From: Ideonella benzenivorans
GTDB taxonomy: Bacteria; Pseudomonadota; Gammaproteobacteria; Burkholderiales; Burkholderiaceae_C
Length of the DNA stretch: 64,000 nucleotides
Assembly (NCBI RefSeq): GCF_020387415.1
Contig: NZ_JAGWCB010000020.1
Span: forward strand, 124,001 to 188,000
Direction: 5' to 3'
Made by a program: the position numbers and the translations under genes. Of the stretch, positions 25,127 to 33,804 are shown one piece after another. The notes below the pieces were generated by a model. That model was given only the letters and a program-made list of their open reading frames with translations. It did no database searches and was not told where the DNA came from. Each line of letters opens with the position of its first letter. The stretch's first letter is position 1.

Positions 25127-26713
25127 TCAGCGCAGGAACAGGCGGTAGATCGGGTTGTCCGTCTCGTCCACGCAGGGGTAGGCCAACCCGTCCAGGAAGG
25201 CCTTGAAGGCCTTCTTGTCGGACTTGGGCACTTGCATGCCGACCAGGATGCGGCCGTAGTCGGCGCCCTGGTTGCGGTAGTGGAACAGGCTGATGTTCCA
25301 GTCCGGGCTCATGGCCGACAGGAAGCGCATCAGCGCGCCCGGCCGTTCCGGGAACTCGAAGCGGTAGATGCGTTCGTCCTCAGCCAGGTCGCTGCGGCCG
25401 CCGACCATGTGGCGCACGTGTTCCTTGGCCAGTTCGTCGTGGGTCAGGTTGACGGTGGCAAAGCCCTGGCGCTGGAAGCTGCGGGCGATCTTGTCAGCTT
25501 CTTCCGGCTTGTTGATCGAAACGCCGACGAACACGTGACCATGTTGCGCATCCGAGATGCGGTAGTTGAACTCGGTGACGCTGCGCGAGCCCACCAGCTC
25601 GCAGAAGCGGCGGAAGCTGCCGCGCTCCTCGGGCATGGTGACGGCGAACAGGGCCTCGCGCTGCTCACCGTATTCGGCCCGCTCGGCGACGAAGCGCAGG
25701 CGGTCGAAGTTCATGTTGGCGCCGCAGGCGATGGCCACGAAGGTCTGGCCCTTGCACTTGTGGGTGGCCACGTACTGCTTGATGCCGGCGATGCCCAGCG
25801 CGCCCGCCGGTTCCACGATGCTGCGGGTGTCCTGGAAGATGTCCTTCATCGCCGCGCACAGCGCGTCGGTGTCCACCAGAATGAAATCGTCGACCAGTTC
25901 GCGGGTCAGGCGGAAGGTTTCCTCGCCCACCAGCTTCACGGCGGTGCCGTCCGAGAACAGGCCGACATCGCTCAGCGCGACACGCCGGCCGGCCTTGACC
26001 GAGCGCGCCATCGCGTCGGAATCGACCGTCTGCACGCCGATCACCTTGATCTCGGGCCGAACGGCCTTGATGTAGGCCGCGACGCCGGAGATCAGGCCGC
26101 CGCCGCCGATGGCGACGAAGACCGCGTCGATCGGGCCCTGGTGCTGGCGCAGGATCTCCATCGCGATGGTGCCCTGGCCGGCGATCACGTCCGGATCGTC
26201 GAAGGGGTGGACGAAGGTGAGGCCCTGCTCCTGCTGCAGTTCGACCGAGCGGGTGTAGGCGTCGGAATAGCTCTCGCCCGCCAGCACCACCTCGCCGCCC
26301 AGCGCGCTCACGGCGTCGATCTTCAGCTTGGGCGTGGTGGTGGGCATCACGATGACGGCGCGGCAGCCCAGGCGCTTGGCGCTCAGGGCCACGCCCTGGG
26401 CGTGGTTGCCGGCCGAGGCGCAGATCACGCCGCGCTTCAGCTGCTCGGGCGTCAGGTGCGCCATCTTGTTGTAGGCGCCGCGCAGCTTGAAGCTGAAGAC
26501 CGGCTGCAGGTCTTCGCGCTTGAGCAGCACCTGGTTGCCCAGGCGGCGGCTCAGGGTGCGGGCCGCATCCAGCGGGGATTCGATCGCCACGTCATAGACC
26601 TGGGCGGTCAGAATCTTGCGGAGGTAGTCAATGCGGCTGGGCGCCTTGCTGCGGGGGGACGTTGCTTTCTGGGGCGCGCGCGAGCTGCGGCGCGCCGGGG
26701 TGGCGCCAGCCAT
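25127..26713 (-). CDS. ilvA: Threonine ammonia-lyase, biosynthetic
   Basis: Converts threonine to 2-oxobutanoate, the first step of isoleucine synthesis. The 528-residue protein has a PLP catalytic domain (Schiff-base Lys in FSFKLRGAYNKM, about residue 85; serine-dehydratase-type loop GGGGLISG) and two ACT-like regulatory domains in the last 200 residues, the form inhibited by isoleucine. The first 25 residues are basic and serine/alanine rich. AGGAG precedes the ATG at 26713. A strong terminator lies in its leader (26815-26844), suggesting attenuation. Confidence 0.95.
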   Translation of the reverse strand: MAGATPARRSSRAPQKATSPRSKAPSRIDYLRKILTAQVYDVAIESPLDAARTLSRRLGNQVLLKREDLQPVFSFKLRGAYNKMAHLTPEQLKRGVICASAGNHAQGVALSAKRLGCRAVIVMPTTTPKLKIDAVSALGGEVVLAGESYSDAYTRSVELQQEQGLTFVHPFDDPDVIAGQGTIAMEILRQHQGPIDAVFVAIGGGGLISGVAAYIKAVRPEIKVIGVQTVDSDAMARSVKAGRRVALSDVGLFSDGTAVKLVGEETFRLTRELVDDFILVDTDALCAAMKDIFQDTRSIVEPAGALGIAGIKQYVATHKCKGQTFVAIACGANMNFDRLRFVAERAEYGEQREALFAVTMPEERGSFRRFCELVGSRSVTEFNYRISDAQHGHVFVGVSINKPEEADKIARSFQRQGFATVNLTHDELAKEHVRHMVGGRSDLAEDERIYRFEFPERPGALMRFLSAMSPDWNISLFHYRNQGADYGRILVGMQVPKSDKKAFKAFLDGLAYPCVDETDNPIYRLFLR

Positions 26714-27067
26714 GGGAATCTCCTGGGTGCGGTGTGGACAAGGAATGTCGCATCGCCCGGTGTGTGTCCAGGCGGTGTCCAAGGACCGCAGGGTAGTCGG
26801 CCGGAACCGCCCAGAAAAAAGCCCGGAGCCGCGAAGCTCCGGGCTGAATCCACCAATGGAGGAGGTGGAGGAGACAACCGGGGCATTGATCGGTAAACCA
26901 TCAATGCGATGGCAATCAGTGTACACCCGGGGGATGTTGCATCGCAATGACGGTTGTGTTCTCCCGGATACAGCTCGCACGGACCGTGAGGAATTGCCGG
27001 GTTGCAGATAATGCCGTCCCTGAGGGGTTCGGTGCCGAGTCCCGTTGGCGATCAAGGAACGAGAACG
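26714..27067. other. Divergent control region between ilvA and the OsmC-like gene
   Basis: This 354-base gap carries the ilvA leader terminator and a smaller hairpin on the minus strand (arms 26849-26854 and 26864-26869). GATAAT at 27007-27012 is a possible -10 box for the OsmC-like gene, but it lacks a good -35. I see no convincing leader peptide rich in isoleucine codons and no gene. Confidence 0.5.
26815..26844 (-). terminator. Rho-independent terminator in the ilvA leader
   Basis: On the minus strand: GCCCGGAGC, a six-base loop, GCTCCGGGC, then TTTTTT. A nine-base GC-rich perfect stem followed by six T residues is a textbook terminator. It points toward ilvA, whose start is about 100 bases further on, and no minus-strand gene precedes it except coq7, more than 650 bases away. 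It either attenuates ilvA or ends a small RNA. Confidence 0.85.
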
Positions 27068-27493
27068 ATGGAGTGCACGATCCACTGGGTGCCGGATGCC
27101 GGCATGGCGATGATGGCAGTGACCGGCAGCGGCCACACGCTGGTGATGGATGGTGCACCCGAGGGGGGAGGGCGCAACCTGGCGCCGCGGCCGATGGAGA
27201 CACTGCTGGCCGGGGCCGGTGGCTGCACGGCCTATGACGTGGTGCTGATCCTGCAGCGTGGGCGGCACCAGGTGAGCGACTGTTCGGTGCAGCTCAAGGC
27301 CGAGCGCGCCGAGACCGATCCGAAGGTGTTCACCCAGCTGCACCTGCACTTCGTGGTGACCGGCAAGGGATTGCCGGAAGCCGCTGTGGCACGGGCCGTG
27401 GCGCTGTCCCATGAGAAGTACTGCTCGGCCACCGCCATGCTGGGGCAGACCGCAGAGATCACGACCAGCTTCGAGGTGCGGGAAGCGACCTGA
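27068..27493 (+). CDS. OsmC/Ohr family protein
   Basis: A 141-residue OsmC-like protein, a family of thiol-dependent hydroperoxide reductases. The two family cysteines are present: Cys53 in GAGGCTAYDVV and Cys119 in SHEKYCSATAML. It is closer to the YhfA-type branch (short, with PMETLLAGAGGC) than to Ohr, so the exact substrate is uncertain. I chose the ATG at 27068, with AAGGAACGAG just before it. It is convergent with coq7, ten bases apart. Confidence 0.9.
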   Translation: MECTIHWVPDAGMAMMAVTGSGHTLVMDGAPEGGGRNLAPRPMETLLAGAGGCTAYDVVLILQRGRHQVSDCSVQLKAERAETDPKVFTQLHLHFVVTGKGLPEAAVARAVALSHEKYCSATAMLGQTAEITTSFEVREAT

Positions 27494-27503
27494 CCCTCAG
27501 ACC

Positions 27504-28136
27504 TCAGAGGTAGTGAGCGGTGGTGGTCATGACCTTGGCCGCCGCCCGCATGGCCTGACGCACCGGCCAAGGCAGGGGGCGGCCGCCCGCCTTGGCGGCA
27601 GCCTCGGCATGACGGGCTTCGTCGTCCTTCATCTGGGTCACGACGGCCCGTGAGGCCACGTCGTGTTCTGGCAAGCGGTTCAGATGGTCGGCCAGATGGG
27701 CCCCGACCTGACGTTCAGTCTCGATCACGAACCCCAGGCTCCAGCGGTCGCCCGCCTTGGCGGCGAGGCTGCCCAGGGCAAAGGCCCCGGCATACCAGAG
27801 TGGATTGAGCCAGCTGCGGTGGGCGCCCAACTCCTCCAGACGACGGGCCGTCCAGGCCAGATGATCGGTCTCTTCCTGGGCCGCCTGGCGCAGATGGTCG
27901 CGCTGCGCGGGGTCCCGGGCCCCCAGGGCCTGCGCCTCATAAAGGGCCTGGGCACAGACCTCCCCCACATGGTCGACCCGCATCAAGGCACCGGACAGGC
28001 GTTGCGCTTCGGGTGACAGGGCTGGGTCGTTGACCAGATCGCGGGCCGGGCTGGGGCGCCGGGCCTGTGCGCCGCCAGACACGGTGCGCAGCATGGTGTC
28101 GGCCGCGATGATCCACGCATCAAGGGCAGGGCTCAT
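27504..28136 (-). CDS. coq7: 3-demethoxyubiquinol 3-hydroxylase Coq7
   Basis: A di-iron hydroxylase of the ubiquinone pathway, 210 residues. It carries the paired ligand motifs E-x-x-H expected for the family: EVCAQALYE near residue 59, EETDHLAW near 90, and later ETERQVGAH and DDEARHAE. The fold is a four-helix ferritin-like bundle bound to the membrane face. It lies convergent to the OsmC-like gene and divergent from the porin. Confidence 0.93.
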   Translation of the reverse strand: MSPALDAWIIAADTMLRTVSGGAQARRPSPARDLVNDPALSPEAQRLSGALMRVDHVGEVCAQALYEAQALGARDPAQRDHLRQAAQEETDHLAWTARRLEELGAHRSWLNPLWYAGAFALGSLAAKAGDRWSLGFVIETERQVGAHLADHLNRLPEHDVASRAVVTQMKDDEARHAEAAAKAGGRPLPWPVRQAMRAAAKVMTTTAHYL

Positions 28137-28466
28137 GGCAGAAATGACCAGTGGGTCTTCTTCTTGGGTCTTGGGCGCAAAACGAGAACCGACTGGTAGT
28201 AATACCTAGATATGCGATAGGATTATGACATTGCAGCTACAGCGGATGGCCGTTGTGCATCGGCAACGCCTGTTGCCGCCAGTCGCCGAAACCTTTGCCA
28301 GCGCCCCAGGCCTCTGGTGCAATAGCGTCAGCTTCCGCAAAGGGGCGTCCACCCGCTGCGCCATGGTTTCTGCCCAGCGTTTGATGGCAGTGCAATGAAT
28401 GGCGCTGTTGGCGTGTCGACGAAGGCCGGTGGAATCTCTCGTTCTCACACACTGGAGAAAGTTGCA
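28137..28466. other. Intergenic region upstream of the porin gene
   Basis: A 330-base divergent gap between coq7 and the porin. It contains an A+T-rich stretch at about 28193-28230 (TAGTAATACCTAGATATGCG and onward), unusual for this genome and probably holding promoter elements for the porin, coq7 or both. I could not assign a -35/-10 pair with confidence. The 90 bases before the porin start are probably its 5' leader. Confidence 0.4.
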
Positions 28467-29435
28467 ATGAAAAAATCCCTCCTCGCTCTCGCCGTTCTGG
28501 GCGCTTTCGCTGGCGTTGCCTCTGCCCAATCGTCCGTGACCATCTACGGCCGCGTGGACCAAGAGTTTGCCAAGCCCGCTGCCTCGAAGGACAAGCAGAT
28601 CGCCGATAACGCCAGCCGTCTGGGCTTCAAGGGCACGGAAGATCTGGGCAATGGCCTGTCGGCCGTGTTCCGCTTCGAACATGGCTTCAGCGCGGACACC
28701 GGCGCTGCTTCCGATCCCTTCTGGAATCGCTATGCGATGGTCGGTCTGTCCTCCGCCAAGTACGGCACCCTGACCCTGGGTCGTCTGGAAAACGGTGCCT
28801 GGGACGTGGAATCCTCGTTCGATCCGTTCGCCGGTGAGGCCTATGCCAACCTGCGTGACGTTGGCTCCACGCTGCAAACCTCTTCCTGGGATGCGGCGAA
28901 GGCCACCACGTTGGATGCCCGCCGTGTGAACAACGCGGTCCGTTACGACATCGCCTACCAAGGCTTCAAGGGCTCGGCCTCGATCGGCGAAGCCACGGCT
29001 GAAGACAAGCCCTGGGCCGTCGGTGGTTCCTACACCGCGGGTCCTCTGTACGTCGGCGCTGGCTACGAAAAGCTGTCGGCTGACAAGGCCAAGATGTGGA
29101 TCGTCGGTGCCACCTACGACTTCGGCATGGCCAAGGCCTACGCCAACTACGCCGCGGGCACCAACGCTGCGGACCGTGACGTGAAGGGCTTCCTGGTGGG
29201 CGCGACCGCTCCTTACGGTGCCTTCGTGTTCAAGGCGGGCTACGCTCAGTCCAAGGTTGAGCTGGCCTCTGGCGACCAAGTGGTCAAGAAGGGCAGCCTC
29301 GGCGCCGACTACAACCTGTCCAAGCGCACCAAGCTGTACGCCGACTACATCCGCGCCGCTGGCGACATGGTGGATGGCGGCACGGCCGACAAGAACAAGA
29401 ACGGCTACGAACTCGGCCTGCGCCACACCTTCTGA
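28467..29435 (+). CDS. Gram-negative outer membrane porin
   Basis: A general diffusion porin of 322 residues, typical of Burkholderiales. The signal peptide is cleaved after ASA (residue 20), and the mature protein starts QSSVTIYGRVDQEF, the conserved first strand of the family. It ends in the outer-membrane insertion signal GLRHTF with terminal Phe. GGAGAAAG precedes the ATG at 28467. Codon use is biased toward a narrow set, consistent with high expression. A strong terminator follows. Confidence 0.96.
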   Translation: MKKSLLALAVLGAFAGVASAQSSVTIYGRVDQEFAKPAASKDKQIADNASRLGFKGTEDLGNGLSAVFRFEHGFSADTGAASDPFWNRYAMVGLSSAKYGTLTLGRLENGAWDVESSFDPFAGEAYANLRDVGSTLQTSSWDAAKATTLDARRVNNAVRYDIAYQGFKGSASIGEATAEDKPWAVGGSYTAGPLYVGAGYEKLSADKAKMWIVGATYDFGMAKAYANYAAGTNAADRDVKGFLVGATAPYGAFVFKAGYAQSKVELASGDQVVKKGSLGADYNLSKRTKLYADYIRAAGDMVDGGTADKNKNGYELGLRHTF

Positions 29436-29442
29436 TGGCGTT

Positions 29443-29462
29443 CACTGGCCTTCGGGCCAGTG
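29443..29462 (+). terminator. Hairpin directly after the porin stop
   Basis: CACTGGCC-TTCG-GGCCAGTG, a perfect eight-base stem with a UUCG tetraloop, seven bases after the porin stop codon. It has no T-run. It probably protects the abundant porin mRNA 3' end or works with the terminator that follows. Confidence 0.6.
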
Positions 29463-29480
29463 TGCAGCCTGCAGATGGCT

Positions 29481-29508
29481 AAAAGCCGCCCCTCGGGGCG
29501 GCTTTTTT
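29481..29508 (+). terminator. Rho-independent terminator of the porin gene
   Basis: AAAAGCCGCCC, loop CTCG, GGGCGGCTTTTTT. A strong GC stem flanked by A and T runs, so it could work in both directions. On the minus strand it would end the lptM transcript. Confidence 0.9.
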
Positions 29509-29669
29509 CATGGGGCGGGCTGCGAACCGGGGGGCGAGGCAGTCTTCGCCGCGTGTTTGGCCGGTGGTGGGGCTTGATCGGGATGCACCAGGGGGGCGCG
29601 TTGGCCGCAGGCGGCCAGCAACAGAGCGGCTGCGCAGCAGAGTGTCCAGGTCGGGAACAGGGGTCGCAT
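29508..29669 (-). CDS. lptM: LptM-like small lipoprotein
   Basis: A 53-residue lipoprotein with the lipobox LLAAC (Cys21), followed by GQRAPLVHPDQAPPP. This resembles the short LptM/YifL consensus (C-G-x-K-G-P-L-Y-x-P), whose product helps the LptDE LPS translocon mature. It is divergent from cyaY, the conserved arrangement in proteobacteria, which supports the call. The usual downstream lysA is absent; the porin terminator comes next. Confidence 0.82.
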   Translation of the reverse strand: MRPLFPTWTLCCAAALLLAACGQRAPLVHPDQAPPPAKHAAKTASPPGSQPAP

Positions 29670-29738
29670 GGAATGCCTCGAAATGCGGAAGATTACACTG
29701 GCCAAACTATCTTCGACCAACTGCATCAGCCAGCCATC

Positions 29739-30086
29739 ATGACGGCCTTTCCTCTTTCGGATTTGGAGTATCACCAACTCGCCACCCGGGTTCTGGATGT
29801 CGTGGAGTCGCAAATCGACCAATGGCTGGATCAGGATGTGGTGGACATCGACACCCACCGGACGGGTGGGCTGCTGGAATTGTCGTTTGAGAACGGCAGC
29901 AAGATGGTGCTGAACACCCAGCCACCGTTGCAGGAAATCTGGCTGGCGGCCAAGGGGGGCGGTTATCACTATCGCCACGAGCTTGGCCGTTGGGTGGACA
30001 CCCGGGATGGGACTGAACTCTTCGCCAGTCTGTCTCAGCACGCCTCGGCTCAGTCGGGGCGGTCACTGATCTTCCAGGCGCCCTGA
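29739..30086 (+). CDS. cyaY: Frataxin-like iron donor CyaY
   Basis: A 115-residue frataxin homologue that binds iron and regulates Fe-S cluster assembly by IscS. The first helix carries the acidic ridge (LSDLEYHQLATRVLDVVESQID and on), and the sheet includes the conserved NTQPPLQEIWLAAKGGGYHY block. I chose the ATG at 29739, which starts at the first helix. Divergent from lptM. Confidence 0.95.
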   Translation: MTAFPLSDLEYHQLATRVLDVVESQIDQWLDQDVVDIDTHRTGGLLELSFENGSKMVLNTQPPLQEIWLAAKGGGYHYRHELGRWVDTRDGTELFASLSQHASAQSGRSLIFQAP

Positions 30087-30099
30087 GGGCGCGTCTCGC

Positions 30100-32460
30100 T
30101 CAGCGGAACAGGTCGAGGATGCCCTTCTTCTCGTCCTCCGTCGGAGGGTGGGGAAGGTGCTCATCGTTGGTCAGTGCGCTGACCCCGTGGCCGTTGGCGT
30201 ACTCGTCATAGAACCATTCGCCGTTGACGTTGACGACCCCGGCCGGCGGCTCGTATTCCGCGACTGGCACATTCTTGATGGCCTGGCTCATGTACTGGAT
30301 CCAGACCGGCAGGGCCAAGCCACCGCCGGTTTCCCGAGCACCGAGCTTGCGCGGGTTGTCATAGCCGATCCAGACCACGGCGGCGAGACTGGGTTGGAAG
30401 CCCGCGAACCAAGCGTCCATCGAGTCGTTGGTGGTGCCTGTCTTGCCGAAGAGGTCAGGTCGTTTCAGGGTCGCCTGCGCTTTGGCGGCGGTGCCTGAAC
30501 GAGCCACTTCCTGCAGCAGGCTGTCCATCACAAACGCGTTGCGGGGTTCGATGACCCGCAAGGACTCGTCTGGATCCTTCAGAGGCGTCTCATGCAGCAC
30601 ATGGCCGCGCGCATCAGACACCTTGGCAATCAAGACCGGGTCGACACGGTAGCCACCATTGGCAAACACGCTGTACGCCACCACCATCTGCATGGGGGTC
30701 ACCGAGCCGGCACCGAGGGCCATCGTCAAATAGGGGTCGTGCTTCTCTTTTTCAAAGCCGAACCGGGTGATCCATTCGCGGGCGTAGGGCACGCCAATGG
30801 ACTGCAGCACGCGGATCGACACCATGTTCTTTGACTTGGCCAGTGCGCGCCGCAGCGTCATGGGCCCATCGTAGGTGCCGTCGTAGTTCTTCGGCTCCCA
30901 GGGTTGGCTGCCGGTGGTGCCAGCGTCGAAGAACAGCGGCGCATCGTTGACCACGGTGGCCGGCGTGAAACCCTTCTCGAGTGCTGCGGAATAGATGAAG
31001 GGCTTGAAGCTGGAGCCTGGCTGGCGCCACGCCTGGGTGACGTGGTTGAACTTGTTCTTGCTGAAATCGAAACCGCCCACCATGGCATGGACGGCCCCGG
31101 TATGGGGGTCCATGGACACGAACGCGCCCTCTACCTCGGGTTGTTGGGTGAGGATCCAGTTGCCTTTGTTGTCCTGCAGAACGCGCACGATCGCGCCGCG
31201 CCGGACCTGCACTTTGGGGTCCGCCTTGTCGGACAGACCAGACTGGGCGGGTTTCAGTCCATCGCCAGTGATGGTCACGGTGTCACCAGACTGGAGGGCG
31301 GCCACCACCTTGCGCGGCGAAGCGGACAACACCACGGCAGCCTTCAACTCATCGTTGTCGGGATGGTCGGCGAGGGCTTCCGCCACGCGGGCATCCAGAT
31401 CCTGTGGGTCGGCCGGCAGATCCACGTAGGACTCCGGGCCGCGGTAATGCTGACGCTGCTCATAGTCCATCAGCCCCTTGCGCAGGGCCCGGTAGGCGGT
31501 GTTCTGCTCCTCCGAGCGCACGGTCAGCTGAACCTGCAAACCGCGTGTGTAGGTTTCGGGGCCGTATTCGGCAAAGATCATCTGCCGGGCCAGCTCTGCC
31601 ACATATTCACCATGCACGGGCAGATCGTTGGTGGGGCGGTACGCCAGCTTCTGGGCCAGGGCGGCATCCCGCTCCTCGGCCGTGATGAAGCCGTTTTCGT
31701 ACATGCGGTCAATGATGTAGCGCTGCCGGACCGTGGCCCGCTTCGGGTTGGCGATCGGGTTGTAGGCGGAGGGGGCCTTGGGGAGGCCGGCCAGCATGGC
31801 AGCTTCGGCCACCGTGATGTCCTGCAGCGGCTTGCCGAAGTAGATCTCGCTGGCCGCGGCGAAGCCATGGGCGCGCTGCCCCAGGTAGATCTGATTCATG
31901 TAGATCTCGAGGATCTGGTCCTTGTTCAGCTGGCTTTCGATCTTCAGGGCCAGCAGCACCTCGTAGAGCTTGCGGGTGAGCGTCTTTTCCGTCGAGAGAT
32001 AGAAATTGCGCGCCACCTGCATGGTGATGGTGGAGGCGCCTTGGCTGCCGGCTGCGCCCAGCTGAGCCATGGAGGCCCGCAGCACGCCCAGGTAGTCCAC
32101 GCCACTGTGCTGATAGAAGCGGGCGTCTTCGATGGCCAGCACCGCATTGCGCATCACCTTGGGGATTTCGGCGATGGGGGTGAAGTGACGTCGTTCGTCA
32201 CCAAATTCACCCAGCAGCAGGCCATCGGCGGAATAGACCCGCAGCGGCAGTTTGGGTTGGTAATCGGTGATGGCACTCAGCTCGGGCAGAGCCGGGTAGG
32301 CCACGGCGAGCGCAATGCCGCCACACAGGGCGGCGGTGGCCAGCAAGGCACCCAGCAAGCCGAAAGACCACAGGAAGAAACGTCCCAGCATGCGGGCCAG
32401 GCGGGAGGCCAGAGTCGAAGAGCGGGGGGGCGGGGAGGGGGTGTGTTCTGCGTCGGTCAT
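30100..32460 (-). CDS. mrcA: Penicillin-binding protein 1A
   Basis: A bifunctional peptidoglycan synthase of 786 residues anchored in the inner membrane (TM about residues 28-55). The glycosyltransferase domain has the catalytic EDARFYQHSGVD block near 110 and a further block STITMQVARNFYLS. The transpeptidase domain carries SSFK (nucleophile Ser), SKN and KTGT in order. An OB-like insert lies between the two domains. GGGAG is four bases before the ATG at 32460. It is divergent from pilM, the standard arrangement in many proteobacteria. Confidence 0.96.
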   Translation of the reverse strand: MTDAEHTPSPPPRSSTLASRLARMLGRFFLWSFGLLGALLATAALCGGIALAVAYPALPELSAITDYQPKLPLRVYSADGLLLGEFGDERRHFTPIAEIPKVMRNAVLAIEDARFYQHSGVDYLGVLRASMAQLGAAGSQGASTITMQVARNFYLSTEKTLTRKLYEVLLALKIESQLNKDQILEIYMNQIYLGQRAHGFAAASEIYFGKPLQDITVAEAAMLAGLPKAPSAYNPIANPKRATVRQRYIIDRMYENGFITAEERDAALAQKLAYRPTNDLPVHGEYVAELARQMIFAEYGPETYTRGLQVQLTVRSEEQNTAYRALRKGLMDYEQRQHYRGPESYVDLPADPQDLDARVAEALADHPDNDELKAAVVLSASPRKVVAALQSGDTVTITGDGLKPAQSGLSDKADPKVQVRRGAIVRVLQDNKGNWILTQQPEVEGAFVSMDPHTGAVHAMVGGFDFSKNKFNHVTQAWRQPGSSFKPFIYSAALEKGFTPATVVNDAPLFFDAGTTGSQPWEPKNYDGTYDGPMTLRRALAKSKNMVSIRVLQSIGVPYAREWITRFGFEKEKHDPYLTMALGAGSVTPMQMVVAYSVFANGGYRVDPVLIAKVSDARGHVLHETPLKDPDESLRVIEPRNAFVMDSLLQEVARSGTAAKAQATLKRPDLFGKTGTTNDSMDAWFAGFQPSLAAVVWIGYDNPRKLGARETGGGLALPVWIQYMSQAIKNVPVAEYEPPAGVVNVNGEWFYDEYANGHGVSALTNDEHLPHPPTEDEKKGILDLFR

Positions 32461-32639
32461 GTGGCTCCCGGGAGGACTCCCGGCGGGGCGCAGCGATTAT
32501 AGGAACTGCCCCTGGAAGGGGCGTGTTTCTCCGGGCTTCTCGGCTGGCGCGGCCGCCTACAGTGCGGGCGGGATGTAGCGTTCTCTTACTAAATGCATCC
32601 ACACTGCAACGCAACCCGCAAGTGCCCTTGAGGATTTCC

Positions 32640-32669
32640 TTGTTGTGTCAACGGGCTTGCTGCTAGGAT
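32640..32669 (+). promoter_or_regulatory. Candidate extended -10 promoter for pilMNOPQ
   Basis: -35 TTGTTG (32640-32645), an 18-base spacer, then the extended -10 TGCTAGGAT (32661-32669). It lies 56 bases upstream of the pilM GTG in an A+T-richer part of the mrcA-pilM gap. The match is moderate. Confidence 0.4.
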
Positions 32670-32724
32670 TCAAGTGCCTTCTTAACTTTAACGTGGCCAT
32701 CGCGGGCCGCTGGAGCCGTCTTTC

Positions 32725-33804
32725 GTGGGTTTTCTAGATCGCCTTGTAGGCCGGAAACATCCCCAGATGATGGGTCTCGACGTCAGCACGTCCAGTGTCA
32801 AGCTGGTGGAGCTGGGGCAGACCGCTTCCGGGGACTTGGTGCTCGAGCGGCTGGCCAGCGAGCCCTTCGAGAAGGGTTGGATCGTGGACGGCCAGATCGA
32901 GAAATTCGATGAAGTGGCCGACGCTGTGCGGCGGGTCGTCGCCCGCAGCGGTTCGCGAACCCGCCAGGTGGCGATGGCCATGCCGGCGGCCTCCGTGATC
33001 ACCAAGCGGATCGTCCTGCCCGCAGGGCTGCGAGAAGAAGAGATGGAAGTCCAGGTCGAGGCAGAAGCCCACCAGTACATTCCCTTTTCGCTGGATGAGG
33101 TGAGCCTGGACTTTTGCGTGATCGGTCCCAATGCCAATTCGGCGGGGGATGTGGATGTGCTGATTGCAGCGTCCCGCAAGGATCGTGTCCAGGACCGGCA
33201 GGGCTTGGCGGAAGCGGCCGGACTGACGCCGATGGTGCTCGATATTGAGTCGCACGCATCCCGCCTGGCGATCGGTCGGATCATCTCGGCCTTGCCGGAT
33301 CGAGGAAAGGACGCATTGGTCGCCTTGTTCGAGATCGGTGCGGATACCACCAGCCTCAAGGTGCTGAAGGAGGATGAGCTCCTTTATGACCGGGACCAGT
33401 CTTTTGGCGGCTCCCAGCTGACCCAGCTGATTTCTCGCCAGTACGGTTTCTCTTATGAGGAGGCGGAGCAGAAGAAGCTCAGCGGGGACTTGCCGGACGA
33501 TTACGGTCCGACGCTGCTGACCCCTTTCGTGGACAGTCTGGCCCATGAGATTGGCCGTGCGCTGCAGTACTTCTTCACCAGCACGCCGCACCACAAGGTT
33601 CACCATGTGATGTTGGCCGGTGGCACCGCTTCCATGCCTGGCCTGAGCGAACGGGTCCGGGATGTCACGGGATTCGACTCCCAGGTGGTGAATCCCTTCG
33701 AAGGCATGAAACTGGGGCCGGCGGTGCGCGAGTCCAAGCTCAAGCGTGAAGCGCCTTCTTACCTGACGGCCTGCGGCCTCGCCATGCGGAGGTTCGTGCA
33801 GTGA
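32725..33804 (+). CDS. pilM: Type IV pilus assembly protein PilM
   Basis: An actin-like cytoplasmic ATPase of the pilus alignment complex, 359 residues. It starts with GTG and has the FtsA/PilM nucleotide fold (MGLDVSTSSVKLVELG near residue 15, FEIGADTTSLKVL near 203, MLAGGTASMPGL near 296). It binds the N-terminal tail of PilN. The later Met at 32767 would lose the family's N-terminal 14 residues, and GGAG precedes the GTG. First gene of pilMNOPQ. Confidence 0.95.
   Translation: MGFLDRLVGRKHPQMMGLDVSTSSVKLVELGQTASGDLVLERLASEPFEKGWIVDGQIEKFDEVADAVRRVVARSGSRTRQVAMAMPAASVITKRIVLPAGLREEEMEVQVEAEAHQYIPFSLDEVSLDFCVIGPNANSAGDVDVLIAASRKDRVQDRQGLAEAAGLTPMVLDIESHASRLAIGRIISALPDRGKDALVALFEIGADTTSLKVLKEDELLYDRDQSFGGSQLTQLISRQYGFSYEEAEQKKLSGDLPDDYGPTLLTPFVDSLAHEIGRALQYFFTSTPHHKVHHVMLAGGTASMPGLSERVRDVTGFDSQVVNPFEGMKLGPAVRESKLKREAPSYLTACGLAMRRFVQ

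Noticed and set aside
26816-26904. A leader peptide for ilvA attenuation (MVYRSMPRLSPPPPPLV frame, or the frame with several Ile and Val codons)
   Set aside because: Neither has a ribosome binding site, and neither is rich enough in Ile codons to call. Only the terminator is kept.
28206-29426. A 406-codon minus-strand frame opposite the porin
   Set aside because: It is the antisense of a highly codon-biased gene and has no recognisable protein feature.
30904-32502. A long open frame antisense to mrcA
   Set aside because: It lies entirely opposite the PBP1A coding region, has a His/Gly/Val-rich composition, no family motif and no ribosome site.
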